Below are positions 1-5,945 of a DNA stretch of 25,845 nt, piece after piece. Made by a program: the position numbers and the translations under genes. Numbering within the stretch: the stretch's first letter is position 1; the number at the start of each line of letters is the position of its first letter. The notes beneath the pieces were generated by a model. The model ran no database searches. It saw only the letters and a program-made list of their open reading frames with translations, and was not told the DNA's origin. Source of the DNA: an uncultured Muribaculaceae bacterium (GTDB taxonomy: Bacteria; Bacteroidota; Bacteroidia; Bacteroidales; Muribaculaceae); the NCBI GenBank assembly GCA_910584525.1, contig CAJUAT010000042.1:1-25845 (forward strand), read 5' to 3'.

Positions 1-19
1 ACATTTCTAATCTTCAATT

Positions 20-256
20 TTAACAAATGCACCGGCTTTTCGGCTTGACCCCAAAGTCGGGCAATTCGAGATCTATTATATAAAAATCGAATTCTATTCC
101 GGCATCCAGTTGAGTCACGAGAGCCATAGCCGTGCTGAACTTAGTGACGTTATTGGCATTACGGCTTGCAAGGATGGCTGTCATGCCTTCCCTGACAAGG
201 TCGTGGTCGTCGACAACGGCTATTTTCATCTGTGACAGTATCGATTGGTCATCCAT
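20..256 (-). pseudogene. Truncated response-regulator receiver domain
   Basis: The 78-residue reading frame opens as a typical NarL/FixJ-type receiver domain. It has the acidic pair D16-D17 in VVDDHDLVREG and the phospho-acceptor D62 in IIDLELPD. After D67 the similarity stops: the last residues (FGVKPKSRCIC) do not resemble the expected G-F-x-L-I helix, and a TAA follows. The beta-4/beta-5 region with the conserved Thr/Ser and Lys, and the LuxR-type DNA-binding domain, are therefore missing. The other two frames downstream of the break do not restore a receiver sequence in the few bases left, so a rearrangement or indel is likelier than a point nonsense mutation. It lies 114 nt downstream of a histidine kinase on the same strand and would have been its partner. 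Family membership is secure; that it is non-functional is inference, because the window ends 19 bases beyond the stop. Confidence 0.72.
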
Positions 257-287
257 AAGTGTTTGAAAATTGCATATTTTTCACATG

Positions 288-319
288 CAAAATTACCTCA
301 TTTATGGACGCCTGTCAAT
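288..319 (-). promoter_or_regulatory. Promoter of the truncated response regulator
   Basis: On the minus strand, TAATTTTG (288-295) matches the Bacteroidetes -7 box TAnnTTTG. Twenty nucleotides upstream, ATTG (316-319) is one base away from the -33 box TTTG. Transcription would start near 283, leaving a leader of about 27 nt before the ATG at 256. This suggests the regulator had its own promoter as well as possible read-through from the kinase gene. Confidence 0.55.
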
Positions 320-333
320 TACGGTTTACCGTA
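320..333. promoter_or_regulatory. Palindromic operator candidate upstream of the regulator promoter
   Basis: TACGGT-TT-ACCGTA is a perfect 6-2-6 palindrome directly abutting the candidate -33 box. Its centre is about 43 bp upstream of the predicted start. NarL/FixJ-type regulators bind 7-2-7 inverted heptamers, and class II activators sit near -41.5, so the site suits autoactivation by the response regulator. The binding protein is inferred. Confidence 0.45.
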
Positions 334-370
334 GTTTTCAATGTCTTGAAAGAGAAACTAAGGACTCGCT

Positions 371-2143
371 CTAAAAAATGATCGTCAGTTTTACTGTCGT
401 ACCTGAAGGTTCGGATGGCTCTATAGTAACAGATCCGCCAACGGCGTTAGCTCTGCGACGGATGGAATCGAGACCTATTCCTTTCTTTGTTCCTGATATT
501 TTTTGCTTATACGTGCCGTTGTCGTTGATGGATGCTTCCAACTTGTCTTTTGTCAAGTAGAGGCTTAAGTCGATATTCGTGGCTCCTGAATGCTTTACGG
601 CATTTCCTACTCCCTCCTGAATGATACGGTAGACCTCAAGAGATGTGGCGTCAGGCACATCGCTCCAGTTGGAATCAATTGCCGAGGAATCATAAACGAA
701 TGATATTTTCCCTTTATTCGCTTCGGCCTGTTTGGCGATGAAGAACCTTACCACTTCATCCAGCGAAGCGTAAGAAAACTCCGGAGGCATCAGCTCATGG
801 GATATGCGACGCACCGATTCACGGCATGTGTCAATCATTGATGCCGTGCTGTCGGCAGGTTTTCCGGCATTGATGTTCATCTGAATGGCAAGAAGGTCAT
901 TGCATACCCCGTCATGAAGTTCCCGGGCCATACGCTGCCGTTCGCTTTCAAGTCCTTCTATATATTGCTGTGTAAGCTGCCGCCCAATGTCGGCGCGTAT
1001 TTTGGCAAATTCCATCTCTCGTTGCAGGCGACGACGTTTCTGGCGCGTGGCATATACCACAAATACAACTGCCCCGATCAAAAGGACGGCAATAGTTGCA
1101 AACAGCCACATCAATATATTGGCTCTTTTGGCCTCGCTCTGCGCGAGTGCCAGCTGCGCTTCTTTTGTCTCATATTTTATGGTCAGATCCCGCAGACTCT
1201 CGGCTTTCTCCTGTGCCCATAGGGTATCTCGAATCTCGTTGCTCTTCAGAAGCGTCTCATAGGCGTTCTTGTATTCACCAAGGTCGGAATATGCCAGATG
1301 AAGGTTGTTGTAACAATCGAATTTTACAAACGGGAGGTTGTCGATCCCATCCAAGCCGAGAATCTTGTCAAACCAAACAATGGCTCCTCTGTTATCCTTG
1401 TTTTTCAGACATATGGAACATTCCGCCTGATAGTATGCCATTTTGGTTGTAGTGGAGTTGATTTCGGGCATCAGCTCCAAACATTTCTGACGCCATGCCT
1501 CGGTTTTGTTTTTGTCGCCGCTGCGGTCTGACAAGAGCATATTGTAGGCCGCGGCACGAAAAGCGGCGTCCGTGCTGCCACTTTCCATGGAATACCGATA
1601 TGCGAGATCCTGATATTTCAGTGCCCTGTCGATGTCGCCACACCCTGTGAGAACTGAACCTACAACACCATAGACTACACCCTTCAATTCCGGATCATTG
1701 CTTTTGGCAACCCACTCACCTGCCAATATGGCATTGCGTCCCGCTTCATCCTTGTTCTGCATGTCGAGGTTAAGAACACCCAGATTGATATATAGCGAGG
1801 CTATTTCCTCCACAGATTCCTGGTCAGGATTCTCCCGGAATTTGCCCGAAGTAATTATTGCCAGCGCCGCCTCATATCTCTGCAAGGCATCGTCGATACG
1901 GCCCAGCGAACGAAGAAATACGCCTTGCGCTGCATTCGTACCGACAATCTGAGTAGGATTGCCGCTTTTGTCGGCCAGCCATATTGCTTTCTCCCCTATT
2001 ATGGCTGCCGAATCAGTGCGGCCTATGCTGTGCAGACTGTCTGCAGTGGCCCGCAGACGCGCTATCTCCGCTATATCATTGGCAGATGCGTATGTAATTA
2101 CCGATGTTATCGCCATGAGCAAAGAGAGTACAATCATTTTCAT
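371..2143 (-). CDS. TPR-containing sensor histidine kinase (HisKA_3 / HATPase_c)
   Basis: A 590-residue two-component sensor kinase. Residues 1-21 form a signal peptide. Residues ~25-330 are a helical, tetratricopeptide-like sensor region that should lie in the periplasm. A single membrane segment spans ~341-365 (ILMWLFATIAVLLIGAVVF) and is followed by a basic coiled stretch. The dimerisation/phosphotransfer helix carries the phospho-accepting His410 in RMARELHDGV. The ATPase domain has an N-box with N514 (GVGNAVKHSG), a DNG box (541-543) and GIGLDSIRRR (555-564). This is the NarX/LiaS-like HPK7 class, which normally pairs with a LuxR-type regulator; the broken receiver gene lies just downstream. 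All catalytic motifs look intact. The ligand is unknown. The ATG is well placed because the signal peptide begins with it. Confidence 0.93.
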   Translation of the reverse strand: MKMIVLSLLMAITSVITYASANDIAEIARLRATADSLHSIGRTDSAAIIGEKAIWLADKSGNPTQIVGTNAAQGVFLRSLGRIDDALQRYEAALAIITSGKFRENPDQESVEEIASLYINLGVLNLDMQNKDEAGRNAILAGEWVAKSNDPELKGVVYGVVGSVLTGCGDIDRALKYQDLAYRYSMESGSTDAAFRAAAYNMLLSDRSGDKNKTEAWRQKCLELMPEINSTTTKMAYYQAECSICLKNKDNRGAIVWFDKILGLDGIDNLPFVKFDCYNNLHLAYSDLGEYKNAYETLLKSNEIRDTLWAQEKAESLRDLTIKYETKEAQLALAQSEAKRANILMWLFATIAVLLIGAVVFVVYATRQKRRRLQREMEFAKIRADIGRQLTQQYIEGLESERQRMARELHDGVCNDLLAIQMNINAGKPADSTASMIDTCRESVRRISHELMPPEFSYASLDEVVRFFIAKQAEANKGKISFVYDSSAIDSNWSDVPDATSLEVYRIIQEGVGNAVKHSGATNIDLSLYLTKDKLEASINDNGTYKQKISGTKKGIGLDSIRRRANAVGGSVTIEPSEPSGTTVKLTIIF

Positions 2144-2177
2144 GCTTGGAATGCGTTACTTAAAATAAAACCGACAC

Positions 2178-2212
2178 ATGCCAGTCATGAAGATCATACC
2201 CATGACTGGCAT
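2178..2212 (-). promoter_or_regulatory. Stem-loop at the 5' end of the histidine-kinase mRNA
   Basis: A perfect 12-bp inverted repeat (ATGCCAGTCATG at 2178-2189, its complement at 2201-2212) encloses an 11-nt loop. It begins only ~9 nt downstream of the -7 box at 2221-2228, so it would form the extreme 5' end of the transcript. Roles as an mRNA-stabilising hairpin or as a DNA operator are both possible; the sequence does not decide. Confidence 0.5.
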
Positions 2213-2220
2213 ACTCGGTG

Positions 2221-2228
2221 CAAAAGTA
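2221..2228 (-). promoter_or_regulatory. -7 promoter element of the histidine-kinase gene
   Basis: The minus strand reads TACTTTTG followed by CA, a match to TAnnTTTG. No good TTTG lies 19-21 nt upstream, so the -33 box is weak, as expected for an activated promoter. It predicts a leader of about 70 nt containing the 12-bp hairpin. Confidence 0.5.
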
Positions 2229-2265
2229 ACAAATTATTTCGACATCAGGTAAATATCAGGAAAGA

Positions 2266-2357
2266 ATCCCTTTAAATTTCGAAGCCGTGGAGCCGCGAAA
2301 TTAAGAGCACGTTCCTTAAAATTTTGGGATTGTAGGGGCTTCGAAATTAAAAGGGAT
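2266..2357. repeat. 21-bp imperfect inverted repeat with 50-bp centre
   Basis: The arms at 2266-2286 and 2337-2357 are complementary at 20 of 21 positions; the core of the left arm is TTTCGAAGCC. The centre (2287-2336) holds a further partial copy (CGAAATTAAGAG). The element fills most of the gap between the stop of the winged-helix gene (2364) and the kinase promoter. It could act as a large terminator or 3' processing hairpin for the 3268-2364 operon, or be a small palindromic element. There is no U-tract typical of an intrinsic terminator. Confidence 0.6.
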
Positions 2358-2363
2358 GTGTCA

Positions 2364-2645
2364 TTATAGATTGAGGTACGTTTTCAATGCCTCCACGTAT
2401 TCTTCAAATGCTTTTCTGCCATTCGGGGTGATGGAGCATATGGAGCGGGGACGTTTGCCCGACATTCCCTTTTCGACAGAAATATATCCTGCGGATGATA
2501 GTTTGTCGAGCTGGACGCTGAGGTTTCCGGCGGTTGATTCGGTTTTCTCTTTGAGATACACGAAATCTGCTTCTTCCACATTCATCAGAATGGAGATGAC
2601 GGCAAGCCGGAGTTGCGAGTGCAGCAGCGGATTCAGCTCTTTCAT
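2364..2645 (-). CDS. Winged-helix transcriptional regulator (HTH_34 / MarR-like)
   Basis: A 93-residue single-domain DNA-binding protein. It begins with a helix (LHSQLRLAVISILMN), followed by a helix-turn-helix with recognition segment STAGNLSVQLDKLSSAGYI at ~37-56. A beta-hairpin wing (VEKGMSGKRPRSICSITPNG) and a C-terminal dimerisation helix complete the fold. This is the short winged-helix family often encoded beside an integral membrane protein in Bacteroidetes. Its ATG overlaps the stop of the upstream membrane-protein gene (ATGA), so the two are translationally coupled. Two GGTTTAT palindromes in the operon's promoter and leader are its probable binding sites, implying autoregulation. 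The signal it responds to is not evident, as there is no cofactor domain. Confidence 0.85.
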   Translation of the reverse strand: MKELNPLLHSQLRLAVISILMNVEEADFVYLKEKTESTAGNLSVQLDKLSSAGYISVEKGMSGKRPRSICSITPNGRKAFEEYVEALKTYLNL

Positions 2646-3268
2646 GCCTCTTTTCGTGCTTTATTATTGAGGATGTGTCCGGGCACAATCATCATTGCCA
2701 CGAAAGCGATGATGAAAATAGGCATAAACCAGGAAGTATATAGGGCAACATCGCCGGCAATGCAAGCCATTGTGACGAGCCCTGCAGATAAGCCAATAGC
2801 ACCGCCAATAATCATGGATTTTTCCTTGATGACAATTCCTGAAGCAATTTCGGCGAAAGGAACGATTATCAGCGCGATAGCGAACATCATTGACCATGTG
2901 TCAATACCTCCGGCAAGCAAAAATGCGAGACAGATAGCAGTACCGGCAATTGCGCTGAAACCGACCGTAGACCATATACGGGATGTCATGGTGTCTGAAT
3001 AGTTTTTGACACCCTTCTCTCGGTGCATTTTTTTGTCCATTATCGGAGTCAGCGTGCCTCCGATAATCCAGAGCAGGTACCATAGCCAGTTCCATACCGG
3101 ATTATGAGTGAATCCGATAAGGCTCCATATAAGAGCCGAGAGGGCCACTGTCAGATAGCCCCACATCAGCATGATGCGGCCATCCCCTATGTAGCGCTTT
3201 TTGGTGCGGGCAATCATCGAAGTTATCACTTCGAGGCTTTCTTTTTCGGTGAGTTTTCTTTCTTCCAT
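2642..3268 (-). CDS. Multi-pass membrane protein of unknown function, co-transcribed with a winged-helix regulator
   Basis: The 208-residue protein has a charged cytoplasmic N-terminus (LTEKESLEVITSMIARTKKR) and then about six hydrophobic segments. Approximate positions are 33-52, 58-77, 100-120, 125-147, 152-172 and 177-198. A basic loop after the second segment (MDKKMHREKGVK) fits a cytoplasmic location. No catalytic or transport signature is recognisable. It is the first gene of a two-gene operon behind a strong promoter; the downstream gene overlaps it by 4 nt and encodes a winged-helix regulator. Such pairs are common in Bacteroidetes, and a role in sensing or membrane stress is only a guess. 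The ATG at 3268 precedes the conserved N-terminal helix and is the only sensible start. Confidence 0.8.
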   Translation of the reverse strand: MEERKLTEKESLEVITSMIARTKKRYIGDGRIMLMWGYLTVALSALIWSLIGFTHNPVWNWLWYLLWIIGGTLTPIMDKKMHREKGVKNYSDTMTSRIWSTVGFSAIAGTAICLAFLLAGGIDTWSMMFAIALIIVPFAEIASGIVIKEKSMIIGGAIGLSAGLVTMACIAGDVALYTSWFMPIFIIAFVAMMIVPGHILNNKARKEA

Positions 3269-3295
3269 TGTTCAGGAATTTTGAGGGTTTATACT

Positions 3296-3314
3296 TGGTT
3301 TATATTATAAACCA
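3296..3314. promoter_or_regulatory. Second operator-like palindrome in the leader of the winged-helix operon
   Basis: TGGTTTATA-T-TATAAACCA is a perfect 9-1-9 palindrome located 28-46 bp before the ATG at 3268, downstream of the predicted transcription start. It shares the GGTTTAT...ATAAACC core with the palindrome inside the promoter at 3375-3391. Two copies of one palindrome in one regulatory region point to a dimeric repressor, most simply the operon's own winged-helix protein. Confidence 0.6.
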
Positions 3315-3324
3315 TTAAGCTCTG

Positions 3325-3350
3325 AAAAAAGGCGGCCGCGCGATTCCGCC
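3325..3350 (-). terminator. Terminator-like hairpin in the operon leader (possible attenuator)
   Basis: Read on the minus strand, GGCGG (3346-3350) pairs with CCGCC (3331-3335), and six Ts follow at once (3325-3330). It lies after the promoter at 3363-3394 and before the ATG at 3268, so it could end leader transcripts early. It could equally stop read-through from the DUF3667 gene. The stem is only 5 bp plus possible extensions, so strength is uncertain. Confidence 0.45.
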
Positions 3351-3362
3351 CTTATTCGGGTG

Positions 3363-3394
3363 CAAAGGTACTAAGGTTTATGATATAAACCAAA
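3363..3394 (-). promoter_or_regulatory. Promoter of the membrane protein / winged-helix operon with embedded operator
   Basis: On the minus strand, TTTG (3391-3394) is followed by exactly 20 nt and then TACCTTTG (3363-3370), a textbook Bacteroidetes -33/-7 pair. The spacer contains the near-palindrome GGTTTAT-ATC-ATAAACC region (3375-3391), which overlaps the -33 box, so an occupied site would block RNA polymerase. Start of transcription is predicted near 3357, giving a leader of ~88 nt. Confidence 0.75.
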
Positions 3395-3453
3395 TTTTCA
3401 GGTAAAAAGATTGAAATTTTTCAGAGAGGATGATGGAGGGATGCCGGATACTT

Positions 3454-3471
3454 CGGGCTTGCGCCCTCAGC
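3454..3471 (-). repeat. GCAA-tetraloop hairpin repeat, copy 1
   Basis: An 18-nt sequence identical to 5827-5844. On the minus strand it reads GCTGA-GGGC-GCAA-GCCC-G, a 4-bp GC stem closed by a GNRA-type tetraloop. It lies ~76-93 nt downstream of the DUF3667 stop. The surrounding gap (3395-3546) is G-rich and holds two copies of GGCGGCGGAGA (3507-3517, 3531-3541); no gene is evident there. Confidence 0.55.
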
Positions 3472-3546
3472 ACAGTGAGGCTGGAAAGGAGGCTTTTGAT
3501 GGGAGAGGCGGCGGAGATATGAGCGGGAGTGGCGGCGGAGAGGTAA

Positions 3547-4305
3547 TCAGTTGGTGAGATAATAGATGAGGGCGCCTAGGGCGCCGAGGAAGAGGATGTT
3601 GAGGGACATGAAGGCCAGCCAGGTTATGGCCGATTTCCATCGTGGGTGCATCGGGAATGCTTTGTTGAGGGCTATGGTTCCTATCACGAGCTCGATGGCT
3701 ATTGTTAGAATCATTGTAAATGCCGGGCTAAGGAGAGACAGTGGTTTCAGCAAGTTGCTGTATATGGCGAAACAACAGGCCATGTAAATGGCAGCCGTGA
3801 GGTATTCGGCCATGTTGTAATCGCGTTTTGAAGCCTTGCCGTAGGTAAGATAGCAGCTGAACGCGAGCAGGCATGATATGGCTATCTTGGAAATGACATC
3901 CGACGAAAGAATCATGTCGATGAGCCAGTTGCCGGCAGTCAGTGGCGATTCATCCCTGTTTATCCTCAGGAAATTCACGTCGAAGATATTCCCGAGCACG
4001 GTATAGATGAAAGTGAAATAAAGCAGCAACTGTATCACCATCGTTACCGGCTGAGAATAAGCTATGCGATGTCCATGAAGATAATTTCGTATCACTGTCC
4101 ATGGATGTGTCAGCAACCCACAGAAGGTATTAAGGAATCCGGGGGTAAGTCGGGAAAAACTCAACGCTGCCGATTTCCAGAATGTCTTCATGGTAATACG
4201 GCTGGACGTCTGTAATGCCTGTCCACATTGCGGACAGTAACGGCCCGCATATTCGCAGCCGCAGTTCAGACACACCGTTGTTTCGATGATTTCTTCAGCA
4301 GCCAC
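3547..4305 (-). CDS. DUF3667 family membrane protein with N-terminal zinc ribbon
   Basis: A 252-residue protein. A four-cysteine zinc ribbon opens it (CLNCGCEYAGRYCPQCGQ; C12, C15, C24, C27). The family-typical stretch FSRLTPGFLNTFCGLLTHPW follows, then five to six hydrophobic segments to the C-terminus. This matches DUF3667, a Bacteroidetes family of unknown function. The start is GTG (4305): no ATG precedes the zinc ribbon in this frame after the upstream stop. The frame is the same as that of the upstream gene, separated from it only by TGA and three codons. The two genes are 9 nt apart and should share the promoter at 5730-5761. A link to secretion of the upstream protein is possible but unproven. 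Confidence 0.8.
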   Translation of the reverse strand: MAAEEIIETTVCLNCGCEYAGRYCPQCGQALQTSSRITMKTFWKSAALSFSRLTPGFLNTFCGLLTHPWTVIRNYLHGHRIAYSQPVTMVIQLLLYFTFIYTVLGNIFDVNFLRINRDESPLTAGNWLIDMILSSDVISKIAISCLLAFSCYLTYGKASKRDYNMAEYLTAAIYMACCFAIYSNLLKPLSLLSPAFTMILTIAIELVIGTIALNKAFPMHPRWKSAITWLAFMSLNILFLGALGALIYYLTN

Positions 4306-4314
4306 GATGCAGAA

Positions 4315-5703
4315 TCACATTATTATTTTGCACCATTTGCCGGCCCTGCGTACGAGAAAGATGCCGTGACCGGGATGCTCCAGACGAATGCCCTGCAGTG
4401 TGTAATATTCTTCTGACTCGCTTTGGGATTCGATTATCGGCGCAACACTGGTCATGATGTCGTTGAATATGTTGACGGCTTCTGAACGGGCGCCGGCAGC
4501 CTCGGTGAATATTCTCAAAGTACCCTTTTCCTTCTGGCTCACCTCTATGGGCGTTCCTTCATACTTCTTATAATGTCTCAATGCGGCGGCAGGGATTGTG
4601 CTAATGCCAACCTTTTCGATGTCTTCAGATGCATCCACTGCCGTGATAAACCGATACCATATCGATACACCTTCACCTTGAGCTTCGGGTTTTATTTTGG
4701 CGATGTCGTTGGCTTCCGCATTGGGGTAATTAATGATGTACGACATATAGTCGTCATCCAATTGCAGCGACACACCGGGGCTGTCAGTCAGCGACACGGA
4801 TACGGGCTGCGGATGCACGTTGAGCAGATAGCGGGCCATGCTGGGGCCATATGTCTCCGCATCCTTGGGTGTAGCTGAGATTATTGTCTGACCCATGGCA
4901 TGTACTGTGACGTTGCCGAGAGCGTCAACAGAGGCCACATCCGGATTAGATGAGGCATACAGGACCTGCAGTTTCAACGGATTCCGTAGTTCCGGCAGAT
5001 TGTAATCAGATAGTCCGTATTTTCGGGAGCATATACCATTTCCGTCAATAGTGCCATAATACTCGAGCTCCGGGTCGGTGGCATCCACTTCCCATGTGAA
5101 TTTGACGTAGGAATAGTTGCTGTTGGTGCAAGGTACAAAGCAATACCATTTGAAAGAATTAGAGCCGGCTTCATCAAGAGTATATTTGGACTCCTTGCCT
5201 TCGGTAAAGGAGATTGCCTGGCCAAGTAAATCCGCACCATAGGATTTATTGGGGCCGAAGATGCCAAAGAAATCATTCCTCCCGTAAATACGCCATTTCC
5301 CGGTATCACTGATTCCCATCACGGCTATCGATTTGAGCTTATGAGGATTATTCAAGGTATATATTACGCTGTTCTGTTCGTCAGAGCCTGTAAGATTTTT
5401 CTGTTGGAATAATATGTTGCCGTTATGGAGGTTCATTTTTCTGATGCCGTATTCGGTGCCGGAAGCTATCAGCGAGGGGGTCGGGACAGAACGGTAGTCG
5501 CCGAGCTGACAGGCGGTAGCTGTGATTTTGCCGTCGAGGAAGGCATCAGAAGCGGCAGGGTTGGAATTGACAGGGAAATCAAGGTTTTCGATGCTGATGA
5601 TGTCGGATATCTGGTAAGCTTGTGCATTGACAAATGGCATGGATATACATGTGGCGATGCACATTATGACAATGTTTACGCCGCTGATATTATTCTGGTG
5701 CAT
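4315..5703 (-). CDS. Secreted hypothetical protein with an Ig-like (Big_2) domain and Bacteroidales C-terminal motif
   Basis: A 462-residue exported protein of unknown function. A hydrophobic signal peptide (~9-27, ending VNAQA) is followed by a beta-rich region. A bacterial Ig-like fold lies at ~249-297 (ASSNPDVASVDALGNVTVHAMG as its core, quoted in part). The C-terminus (~434-462, YTLQGIRLEHPGHGIFLVRR and following basic residues) resembles the conserved tail of many Bacteroidales surface or secreted proteins with form LxGxR...GIFLVRxxGKxxKI. That tail may be a sorting signal, but I cannot show type IX secretion. A strong promoter lies 27 nt upstream, and the DUF3667 gene follows 9 nt downstream. 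No enzyme motif is visible. Confidence 0.75.
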   Translation of the reverse strand: MHQNNISGVNIVIMCIATCISMPFVNAQAYQISDIISIENLDFPVNSNPAASDAFLDGKITATACQLGDYRSVPTPSLIASGTEYGIRKMNLHNGNILFQQKNLTGSDEQNSVIYTLNNPHKLKSIAVMGISDTGKWRIYGRNDFFGIFGPNKSYGADLLGQAISFTEGKESKYTLDEAGSNSFKWYCFVPCTNSNYSYVKFTWEVDATDPELEYYGTIDGNGICSRKYGLSDYNLPELRNPLKLQVLYASSNPDVASVDALGNVTVHAMGQTIISATPKDAETYGPSMARYLLNVHPQPVSVSLTDSPGVSLQLDDDYMSYIINYPNAEANDIAKIKPEAQGEGVSIWYRFITAVDASEDIEKVGISTIPAAALRHYKKYEGTPIEVSQKEKGTLRIFTEAAGARSEAVNIFNDIMTSVAPIIESQSESEEYYTLQGIRLEHPGHGIFLVRRAGKWCKIIM

Positions 5704-5729
5704 GATTTTTACTGTTATTTAATTTGAAA

Positions 5730-5761
5730 CAAAATTATGTAAATATTATTTGAAATCCAAA
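5730..5761 (-). promoter_or_regulatory. Promoter of the secreted Ig-like protein operon
   Basis: TTTG (5758-5761) and TAATTTTG (5730-5737) are separated by exactly 20 nt on the minus strand. An A/T tract (around 5779-5793, seven A then six T) lies upstream and could act as an UP-like element. The predicted leader is about 22 nt. Confidence 0.75.
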
Positions 5762-5826
5762 TAAATAAGTAAAGGGGATAAAAAAATTTTTTCAAGATGC
5801 AGAAGAGGGGCTTAGCCGGAGAACTG

Positions 5827-5844
5827 CGGGCTTGCGCCCTCAGC
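5827..5844 (-). repeat. GCAA-tetraloop hairpin repeat, copy 2
   Basis: Identical over 18 nt to 3454-3471 and in the same orientation, 100-117 nt downstream of the acyltransferase stop at 5944. The next bases are also similar (CAGCGCAGC versus CAGCACAGT on the plus strand). Confidence 0.55.
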
Positions 5845-5863
5845 GCAGCATCCTAAAAGAGAT

Positions 5864-5945
5864 TAGGCTGATATTGAGGGATTTAACTCCAGGATTAAGG
5901 GCGGGAATTGAACTGAGGGGCAAACGGCGGAGATAGGCTGATATT
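5864..5945. repeat. Degenerate direct repeats overlapping the end of the acyltransferase gene
   Basis: TAGGCTGATATT occurs at 5864-5875 and 5934-5945. ATTAAGGGCGGG occurs in the gap (from about 5894) and again at 5943-5954, across the stop codon of the 5944-6546 gene. The 3' end of that gene therefore looks partly duplicated into the gap. No reading frame of note lies in 5704-5943 apart from the promoter and these repeats. Confidence 0.45.
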
